Assembly: GCA_016710075.1 (NCBI GenBank)
Contig: JADJLO010000002.1
Span: 124,001 to 188,000 of the forward strand
Reading direction: 5' to 3'
From: Acidobacteriota bacterium
Lineage (GTDB): Bacteria; Acidobacteriota; Blastocatellia; RBC074
DNA length: 64,000 bases
The translations under genes and the position numbers were made by a program. Numbering within the stretch: position 1 is the first letter of the stretch; every line of letters begins with the position of its first letter. Below, piece by piece: positions 56,024-64,000 of the stretch. Below the pieces are notes generated by a model. It was not told the DNA's origin. It was given only the letters and a program-made list of their open reading frames with translations, and did not search any database.

Positions 56024-57262
56024 ATGGCTCGTCGCCTGTACGTAATGACCATCGTTGCAATCTGCTTGAGTCTTCTTATGATGATGATGTCAACCGTGTC
56101 TCTCGCTCAAACCAGGAGGAAAGGGGTTCCGGACAAGGATGCCATGCTTCGGAAGCGGGCCGGGAGAATACACAAATCTTCAATAGTGGTGGACACGCAC
56201 AACGACATCACCTCGCCGATAACGGATGAAGGCTTTGATATGGGAGAGCGGGATGCGAGCGGCAAGACGCAGACCGATATCCCAAGGATGAAGGAAGGCG
56301 GCCTTGGGGCGGAGTTTTTCTCGATCTATGTTTCGTCTTCATATGCGCGCGATGGCGGGTCTGCGCGACGAGCGATGGAGATGATCGACGGTGTTTATGA
56401 GCAGGTGCGGCGTCATCCGAAGTCGCTGGAGATGGCTTTCACGGCGAGCGACATCCGCCGGATCCATAAATCGGGGAAGATCGCCGCGCTCATGGGGATT
56501 GAAGGCGGACACGCGATCGAAGACAGCCTTGCGGCGCTTCGCATGTTCTACAAGCTCGGCATCAGATACATGACGCTGACTCACACGAACACGAACAACT
56601 GGGCCGACGCGGCCGGAGGCATATCGATACCTGCCGTCAAAAAACATGGCGGCCTGAGCGATTTCGGCAGGGAGGTCGTAAAGGAGATGAACCTGCTGGG
56701 AATGATGATCGACATCTCGCATGTCAGTGATGAGACATTCTTCGCCTGCGTTGAGACGAGTCGTGCTCCGCTGATCGCTTCGCATTCGTCGGCCCGGGCG
56801 CTGACCAATGTTCCGCGAAATATGACCGACGACATGCTCAGGGCAATCGGAAAGAACGGCGGCGTGGTCATGGTCAATTTCTACAACGGGTTTATCAACA
56901 CAGAGTATGCCAAACCCGGCATGCCTGCGCCGTCGCAGTCGGCCGATACCGCGACCATGGACATGCTGATGGCGCATTTCGAGCACGTCATCAAAGTCGC
57001 CGGCATCGATCACGTCGGCATCGGCTCGGATTTCGATGGTGTCGAAGGCAAGCTGCCGGCCGGGATGGAAGACGTCTCAAAACTGCCTGTCATAACCTAT
57101 GAACTGCTCAAACGCGGATACTCCGAGAAGGAGATCAGAAAGGTTCTCGGCGAAAACCTTCTCAGAGTCATGTCGCAGGCTGAAAAAGTATCGAGGAAGA
57201 TGAAGGCCGAAGGCGCGGCGCCTTCGTTTAAACGCATCTCAAAGGGCAGCGAAAAGATGTAA
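56024..57262 (+). CDS. Membrane dipeptidase, M19 family
   Basis: Exported zinc dipeptidase of 412 residues. The ATG at 56024 gives a signal peptide (about 1-29, VSLAQ); an upstream ATG exists at 55949. Metal ligands: DTHNDI, the bridging Glu in GIEGGHAIED, His in THTNTNNW-like and in IDISHVSD, ASHSSARALTNVPRNMTDD, and GIGSDFDGVE. M19 enzymes cleave dipeptides such as Cys-Gly. The gamma-glutamyltransferase gene starts 18 nt later, so the two probably act together in the periplasm. Confidence 0.9.
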   Translation: MARRLYVMTIVAICLSLLMMMMSTVSLAQTRRKGVPDKDAMLRKRAGRIHKSSIVVDTHNDITSPITDEGFDMGERDASGKTQTDIPRMKEGGLGAEFFSIYVSSSYARDGGSARRAMEMIDGVYEQVRRHPKSLEMAFTASDIRRIHKSGKIAALMGIEGGHAIEDSLAALRMFYKLGIRYMTLTHTNTNNWADAAGGISIPAVKKHGGLSDFGREVVKEMNLLGMMIDISHVSDETFFACVETSRAPLIASHSSARALTNVPRNMTDDMLRAIGKNGGVVMVNFYNGFINTEYAKPGMPAPSQSADTATMDMLMAHFEHVIKVAGIDHVGIGSDFDGVEGKLPAGMEDVSKLPVITYELLKRGYSEKEIRKVLGENLLRVMSQAEKVSRKMKAEGAAPSFKRISKGSEKM

Positions 57263-57280
57263 CAGGTTCAGGAACCAGTC

Positions 57281-58966
57281 ATGAATATAAATAAATCCAG
57301 AATTGCCGGAACGATAATGATTATGGCTATGATGATTACGACAGTGCTTCCGGTGGAATCCCAGCAGCCACTGGGAGACAAGCCAAGCCGGACAGGCGGG
57401 CGGACGCGCTCTGCCGTCCGGGCCATGAATGGAATGATTGCGACGAGCCAGCCCCTGGCTTCAGCCGCCGGGTTGAGAATCTTGCAGCAGGGTGGAAATG
57501 CGGTTGATGCCGCGGTCGCCGCGGCTGCGGTGCTCTGTGTGGTGGAACCGATGATGGTCAGCCCCGGAGGCGACCTCTTTGCCCTCGTCTGGGATGCGAA
57601 GAAGAAGGAATTGAAAGCGCTCAATGCCAGCGGACGGGCCCCGATGGCGGCCTCGATCGATGCCCTGAAGCAGCGCGGATTCAAGGACATGCCCGACAAG
57701 GGCATCCATACGGTCACCGTCCCGGGCGCGGTTGACGGCTGGGGGAAGCTTCTCGAACGCTATGGCTCGATGAAGCTTGCCCAGGTGCTGCAACCGGCAA
57801 TCGAATATGCCGAGCAGGGATTTCCGGTAACCGATGTCATCGCCGCCGACTGGCAGCTTGCCGGCAGCTTCAAGGATAATCCGGATTTCGCCCGGACTTT
57901 TCTGCCAAACGGAAAACCGCTTGAACCCGGCGAGATCTTCACCAACAAAAATCTGGCCAATTCGCTCAGGAAGATTGCAGTTGAAGGGCCCGACGCTTTT
58001 TACCGAGGCGAGATCGCCGCAAAAATTGTCAAATTCGCCAATGAACAAGGCGGTTTCCACACCCTACGCGATTTTGCCAAACAGACCTCGAACTGGATCG
58101 ATCCGATCAGCACGACCTATCGCGGCCATACCGTCTACGAACTACCGCCCAATACACAGGGGCTGGCCGCTCTTGAAATGCTCAACATCCTTGAAGGCTA
58201 CGACCTGAAATCTCTGGGGCACAATACCGCCGAGTACCTGCATCTTCTGATTGAAGCCAAAAAGCTGGCTTATGCCGATCGCGCGAAGCAGATCGCCGAT
58301 CCCGACTTTTACAAAGCCCCGCTCGACAGGCTGCTGTCAAAGGATTACGCGGCCGAACAGCGCAAACACATCGATCCTGCGAAAATTTACGATCCTTCGC
58401 AGAAAGATCCTCGCGGCGGCGAAGACACCGTCTATCTGACGGTGATCGACAAGGACCGCAACGTCGTTTCGTTTATTCAAAGCATCTTCAGCGCGTTCGG
58501 TTCAGGTCTTGTTGCCGGAGACACCGGCATCGTTCTGCACAACCGCGGCGCGGGATTTTCGTTCGACCCGCAGCATCCCAACCGCCTCGAGGGAGGCAAG
58601 CGCCCGTTTCATACCCTCATTCCCGGGATGGCTTTCAAGGACGGCAGGCCGTGGCTTTCGTTTGGAGTCATGGGCGGAGATATGCAGGCGCAGGGGCATG
58701 TTCAGGTGCTGCTCAATCTGATCGATTTCGGCATGGATATCCAGCGCGCCGGCGAGATGCCTCGCTTCCGCCATTTCGACAGCGGAGTGGCGCTGGAATC
58801 GGCAATTGGAGAAGACGTACGCAGCACCCTCAAGGCGAAAGGTCATAAGCTCACCATGTCGCCGGGCTCGTTTGGCGGTTATCAGGCGATCATGATCGAT
58901 CCGATAAGCGGCGCGCTGTTCGCCGGTTCAGACCTTCGAAAAGACGGATGCGCTATCGGGTGGTGA
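57281..58966 (+). CDS. ggt: Gamma-glutamyltransferase
   Basis: Ntn-hydrolase of 561 residues that removes or transfers the gamma-glutamyl group, for example from glutathione. A signal peptide lies at about 1-26. Autocatalytic cleavage is expected before T383 (GGEDTVYLTVIDKD). NGMIATSQPLASAAGLRILQ and GGNAVDAAVAAAAVLCVVEP are family segments, and the small subunit has SIFSAFGSGLVAGDTGIVL. Forms a pair with the M19 dipeptidase upstream. Confidence 0.92.
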   Translation: MNINKSRIAGTIMIMAMMITTVLPVESQQPLGDKPSRTGGRTRSAVRAMNGMIATSQPLASAAGLRILQQGGNAVDAAVAAAAVLCVVEPMMVSPGGDLFALVWDAKKKELKALNASGRAPMAASIDALKQRGFKDMPDKGIHTVTVPGAVDGWGKLLERYGSMKLAQVLQPAIEYAEQGFPVTDVIAADWQLAGSFKDNPDFARTFLPNGKPLEPGEIFTNKNLANSLRKIAVEGPDAFYRGEIAAKIVKFANEQGGFHTLRDFAKQTSNWIDPISTTYRGHTVYELPPNTQGLAALEMLNILEGYDLKSLGHNTAEYLHLLIEAKKLAYADRAKQIADPDFYKAPLDRLLSKDYAAEQRKHIDPAKIYDPSQKDPRGGEDTVYLTVIDKDRNVVSFIQSIFSAFGSGLVAGDTGIVLHNRGAGFSFDPQHPNRLEGGKRPFHTLIPGMAFKDGRPWLSFGVMGGDMQAQGHVQVLLNLIDFGMDIQRAGEMPRFRHFDSGVALESAIGEDVRSTLKAKGHKLTMSPGSFGGYQAIMIDPISGALFAGSDLRKDGCAIGW

Positions 58967-58993
58967 CCCTGGCAGCGGGATCAGGAGACAGCT

Positions 58994-59677
58994 TTGTATT
59001 CTTTCATTCCACTTGAGTTTGAGCGGCGCTCAGTTGAAAGCCAACTTCAGCGGGCACGCGATTTCTTCAATCTCATGAGACGGCGGCGAACCGTCCGCGA
59101 ATTCTCGCCCGACCCCGTGCCTTTTGAATTGATCGAACTCGCCATCAGGACCGCCGGCAGTGCGCCTTCAGGAGCCAACCAGCAGCCCTGGCATTTCACA
59201 ATTGTCTCTGATCGCGAAATCAAACGCAGGATTCGTTTCGCCGCGGAAGAAGAAGAGCGCGAAAATTACAGCGGACGATTCCCCGATGAATGGCTTGAGG
59301 TGCTCGCTCCCCTTGGAACCGACTGGCATAAGGACTTTCTCGAAATCGCTCCGTATCTGATCGTCGTTTTTAAAATCGATTACGGCATTGAAAAACAGCC
59401 GGATGGCGGTGAGCGCCGGATCAAACATTACTACGTCAATGAATCGGTCGGAATCGCCTGCGGCATGCTCCTCGCCGCCTTGCACAATGCAGGCCTCGCA
59501 ACCCTGACCCATACTCCGAATCCCATGGGATTTTTAAGCGAGATTCTGGAGCGGCCAAAAAACGAAAAACCCTTTCTGCTCATCCCCGTCGGCTATCCGG
59601 CTGAAGGCGTCAAGGTCCCCGATATTACGAAAAAAACTTTTGGGGAAATAGCAGACCTGAAGTCCAAAGTCGTTTGA
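58994..59677 (+). CDS. Nitroreductase-family flavoprotein, iodotyrosine-deiodinase-like
   Basis: FMN-dependent nitroreductase-fold protein of 227 residues with a TTG start (58994) behind CAGGAGACAG. FMN-binding [15 protein letters not shown] and the [13 protein letters not shown] stretch are clear. [29 protein letters not shown] resembles the IYD/BluB-like subgroup. The natural substrate (quinone, halophenol, flavin) cannot be assigned. Starts 27 nt after ggt, so possibly co-transcribed. Confidence 0.87.
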   Translation: MYSFIPLEFERRSVESQLQRARDFFNLMRRRRTVREFSPDPVPFELIELAIRTAGSAPSGANQQPWHFTIVSDREIKRRIRFAAEEEERENYSGRFPDEWLEVLAPLGTDWHKDFLEIAPYLIVVFKIDYGIEKQPDGGERRIKHYYVNESVGIACGMLLAALHNAGLATLTHTPNPMGFLSEILERPKNEKPFLLIPVGYPAEGVKVPDITKKTFGEIADLKSKVV

Positions 59678-59805
59678 GGCAAATTTCAGTCGTGACTGAA
59701 GGATTAATGGATTAAGTGGATTAATGAGACAGGTTGTCAAAATTTAAGAATATTTATTATCCGGCCTGATGCTCCGGTATCAGCCCGAATTTTGAAGGGA
59801 AAATC

Positions 59806-60146
59806 ATGGAAACTATTGAACGAAGAGTGGGAAATGTCATTGTCATCGAAATGAAGGGTCAAGCCGATGCCCCCCAGGATTACAAGGATTTCAGGAAAAT
59901 CATCGACTCGCGATCTGAAGAGGGTTTGAAGTCGTTTGTCCTGAATATGTCAGAGTGCACACGGCTCGACAGCATGGGTATTGGCGAGATTGTCCGATCG
60001 CTTTTTCACGTCATGCGGGAAGGCGGAGGTCTGAAACTGGCCTGCGTCCTCATAAAATTAAAGGCCTTCTCGCAATAACCAACCTCTCTCAGATATTCGA
60101 AACCTTTGAGGACGAGAGTGCGGCGATCGAGAGTTTCAATAAATGA
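59806..60146 (+). CDS. STAS-domain protein (anti-sigma factor antagonist type), frameshifted
   Basis: About 113 residues after repair. The first frame (from 59806) gives IERRVGNVIVIEMKGQADA, VLNMSECTRLDSMGIGEIV with the usual phospho-site serine S56 in DSMG, and GGGLKLACV. One base is apparently missing near 60047-60050 in TCCT, after which the frame moves on to PHKIKGLLAITNLSQIFETF and ends at 60146. STAS antagonists bind anti-sigma kinases when unphosphorylated. A PP2C phosphatase that could act on it is at 42081, but no kinase is nearby. Confidence 0.78.
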
Positions 60147-60234
60147 TGGCAGCCTTTTGAATCGGGCTGGTACATTGGCCGGCAGATTGAATTGAATTTC
60201 ATCCGATTTAACGAAAAGCGCTGGAATGAAGAAG

Positions 60235-60276
60235 GAAACTCATGGAGTCGATTGACGCCCCCATGAGTTTTCTTTG
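60235..60276. terminator. Hairpin between the STAS gene and the aldo/keto reductase
   Basis: Arms GAAACTCATGG (60235-60245) and CCATGAGTTTTC (60261-60272) pair with one bulge, with T-runs on the plus strand. It lies in the gap between convergent genes and could end both. Confidence 0.75.
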
Positions 60277-60291
60277 CTCATGAATGGCGAT

Positions 60292-61281
<990 letters not shown>

Positions 61282-61323
61282 TTTTTCTCCTGTAGTATTC
61301 TGATTTTTCGGTTTCCATAATGC

Positions 61324-61460
61324 AGTTTAAAGTTTAAAGTCCAAAGTTTAAAGATGGAACAGGTAATGTCTCGTCAGGTATGCGACCTCCAGTGAGGACG
61401 CGTATTTAATGCGATTTTGCAGGCCCCTTCTTTAAACTTTAAACTCTTGAACTTTAAACT
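61324..61460. repeat. TTTAAAG heptad inverted repeat
   Basis: Arms 61324-61353 (AGTTTAA units) and 61430-61460 (TTTAAACT units) pair; the loop is about 75 nt. It lies between the divergent aldo/keto reductase and transporter genes. Confidence 0.85.
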
Positions 61461-61489
61461 TCACCCTTCACCCTTCACCCGGAGGTTGC

Positions 61490-61942
61490 TTGATGAGATA
61501 TTTCTGGCTTGGGATTGTGTTCATCGCCGGATTCGTTGTGCCGGCACAGGCGGCAATGAATGCGAGAATGCGCAATTTTGTGATCAACCCATTGTACAGC
61601 TCGTTGATCAATTTTTTCATTGGAACAGTTGCAGGGTTGCTTGTCACGTCGATAACGGTCTGGTTTGGACAGACGGGAAACTGGAAAGGTGCCTTGAATG
61701 CGCCGTGGTGGGCGTGGTGCGGAGGCTTGATTGGAGCGACATTCGTCACCGTCGCAGTGCTCTCCGTACCGAAGATCGGGGCCACAAATTTCTCGGTGGC
61801 GGTAATAGCCGGACAGTTGATCGGAGCGATACTGATGGACCAGTACGGGCTGCTCAATCTGCCTCAGCATTCAGCAACTCCGCCGAGATTGCTCGGCGCC
61901 GGATTGCTTTTGATCGGAGTCTGGCTGGTTCAGAGAGGGTAA
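61490..61942 (+). CDS. DMT-superfamily membrane protein, YdcZ-like
   Basis: Integral-membrane protein of 150 residues with about five hydrophobic segments (for example LGIVFIAGFVVPAQAAMN, SLINFFIGTVAGLLVTSI, GGLIGATFVTVAVLSV, ATNFSVAVIAGQLIGAIL, and LGAGLLLIGVWLVQ). The size and repeat pattern fit the half-length YdcZ/DMT transporters that work as dimers. Substrate unknown. Starts behind CCGGAGGTTGCTTG. Confidence 0.8.
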   Translation: MMRYFWLGIVFIAGFVVPAQAAMNARMRNFVINPLYSSLINFFIGTVAGLLVTSITVWFGQTGNWKGALNAPWWAWCGGLIGATFVTVAVLSVPKIGATNFSVAVIAGQLIGAILMDQYGLLNLPQHSATPPRLLGAGLLLIGVWLVQRG

Positions 61943-61976
61943 TGAAAACTTATCCAGGCTGTGGAAAGGTTCAATG

Positions 61977-61998
61977 ACTTTAAACTTTAAACTTTGCA
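61977..61998. repeat. TTTAAAC heptad repeat, single arm
   Basis: Three 7-nt units (ACTTTAA) after the transporter gene, without a facing arm. Confidence 0.6.
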
Positions 61999-62086
61999 TG
62001 TGGATTTCCTGTTAATCCGGAGCGTTCCTCCATATAATCCGCACTGTTTTTCAAAACGTAATCTTAAGCTATGACTGGAGAAAGAA

Positions 62087-63031
<945 letters not shown>

Positions 63032-63063
63032 AATCAGTCTCAGGGTATGCCCCTGGTAAAACT

Positions 63064-64000
63064 ATGACCGAAAATCAGCCGCAAGCATCATCACCACCCC
63101 GCTCGGTTGCGAAGTCCGCCGGCATCGTCGGCATCGCCGTCATGGGCAGCCGGATCCTAGGCCTGGTTCGCGAACAGGTCTTTGCCACATTTTTCGGTGC
63201 AGGTTTTGCGATGGATGCGTTCATCATCGCCTTTCGTGTGCCCAATCTGCTGCGCGACCTGTTTGCTGAAGGAGCGCTTTCGGCCGCTTTTGTCACCACC
63301 TTCTCTCAGACGATCACCAAACAGGGCGAGAAAGCCGCGTGGAGGCTTGCCAACCTTGTCAACAACGGGCTGATCGTAGTCCTCTCCCTGGTTGTGCTGT
63401 CGGGAGTCGTCTTTGCTCCGCAGGTAGTCGATCTGTTGCTCGATCCAGTCAAGTACCATTCCGGAGCCGAGACCGCCGCGCTGACCTACGATCTGGCGGT
63501 CAGGATGACGAGGATCATGTTCCCGTTCCTGCTCATGGTCTCGCTGGCAGCGGTGGCGATGGGAGTTTTGAACACCAAAGACAAGTTCGGGGTTCCCGCC
63601 TCGGCTTCGACGCTGTTCAATGTCGGCGCGATAATCGGCGGGCTGAGCTGCGCTTATCTCATGGCTCCGGATTATATTTCCGGCGTCATTCATGGACAGG
63701 GTCGTGATGTTGACGGTGCATCGCGGGCGATCGTCGGAATGGCGATCGGGACGCTCTTCGGCGGCGTCCTGCAATGGCTGATCCAGGTTCCGAGCCTGAG
63801 ATCGGTCGGTTATCGGTGGCAACCGATTCTCAGCTTTCGCGATGAGGGAGTCCGCCAGGTGATGCGATTGATGGCGCCGGCGATCATCGGGTCCGCCGCG
63901 CTGCAGATCAACGTCTTCGTCAATACCAAATTCGCTTCGAGCCTTGGCGAGGGCCCCGTCTCGTGGCTCTCATACGCCTTCAGGCTGATCTATCTGCCGA
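63064..64000 (+). CDS. murJ: Lipid II flippase MurJ (3' partial)
   Basis: Multi-helix flippase that moves lipid II across the inner membrane for peptidoglycan synthesis. The ATG at 63064 begins MTENQPQASSPPRSVAKSAG; the frame is open to the window end (about 312 residues of the usual 500 or so). Family segments: GSRILGLVREQVFATFFGAG, AFRVPNLLRDLFAEGALSAAFV, and FPFLLMVSLAAVAMGVLNT. The remaining helices lie beyond base 64000. Confidence 0.93.
   Translation, partial: MTENQPQASSPPRSVAKSAGIVGIAVMGSRILGLVREQVFATFFGAGFAMDAFIIAFRVPNLLRDLFAEGALSAAFVTTFSQTITKQGEKAAWRLANLVNNGLIVVLSLVVLSGVVFAPQVVDLLLDPVKYHSGAETAALTYDLAVRMTRIMFPFLLMVSLAAVAMGVLNTKDKFGVPASASTLFNVGAIIGGLSCAYLMAPDYISGVIHGQGRDVDGASRAIVGMAIGTLFGGVLQWLIQVPSLRSVGYRWQPILSFRDEGVRQVMRLMAPAIIGSAALQINVFVNTKFASSLGEGPVSWLSYAFRLIYLP

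Overview
The window looks like chromosomal DNA of an acidobacterium, possibly Blastocatellia-like. This is inferred from gene content, not from a marker phylogeny. The pointers are a 1246-residue Oar/carboxypeptidase-regulatory TonB receptor, a GWxTD-domain protein, a PEGA protein, a small exported protein of a kind common in acidobacteria, futalosine-type menaquinone synthesis (mqnA), and coenzyme F420 synthesis next to F420-type oxidoreductases. Most of it is ordinary housekeeping DNA. The unusual part is the intergenic space, which carries several families of inverted repeats.

Layout. 1-6707 (+): the end of a phosphatidylcholine-synthase-like gene; an acyl-CoA dehydrogenase/MaoC hydratase/CitE-like lyase operon; an AidB-like acyl-CoA dehydrogenase; a luciferase-like F420 oxidoreductase; a PPOX F420 protein. 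6744-12558 (-): cofC/cofD, a cupin, an MFS carrier, an Old-Yellow-Enzyme-type oxidoreductase, mqnA. 12814-17421: two small proteins, a frameshifted glycogen phosphorylase, thyA-folA. 17432-18200: a decayed mobile element with terminal inverted repeats, inner REP-like hairpins and a truncated RAYT transposase. 18339-25248: the TonB receptor, a thioesterase, a nitrilase, yacG. 25268-28894: three TlpA-like thiol-disulfide proteins and pyruvate kinase. 29070-34168 (-): a Lol-like lipoprotein-transport operon ending in a radical SAM gene. 34648-43892: GWxTD and PEGA proteins, a SlyD-like isomerase, a Zn alcohol dehydrogenase, a small MITE-like element, a frameshifted hydrolase, a site-2 protease, tRNA-Ala(GGC), a peroxiredoxin, a GAF-GAF-PP2C phosphatase. 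43889-53624: a HAD hydrolase, two microcompartment vertex proteins with a small Cys-rich companion, truB, a PD-(D/E)XK-like protein of unknown role, a zinc-ribbon protein, a second site-2 protease, a CBS protein, glcD, thiE, and small unknowns. 53747-64000: lnt (frameshifted), a SPOR-like protein, M19 dipeptidase plus gamma-glutamyltransferase, a nitroreductase, a STAS protein (frameshifted), an aldo/keto reductase, a YdcZ-like transporter, argF, and the start of murJ.

How the genes fit together. CofC and CofD make the F420 precursor used by the neighbouring F420 enzymes. The LolA/LolD/LolC-E-like genes plus a LolB-like lipoprotein form a candidate envelope-lipoprotein export system, and Lnt supplies mature lipoproteins. 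Gamma-glutamyltransferase plus M19 dipeptidase make a periplasmic glutathione-breakdown pair. The PP2C phosphatase and the STAS protein could belong to one partner-switching circuit.

Caution. Four genes (glgP, an alpha/beta hydrolase, lnt, the STAS gene) are each broken by what looks like loss of one base, mostly in short homopolymers. Residual sequencing error is as likely as real decay.
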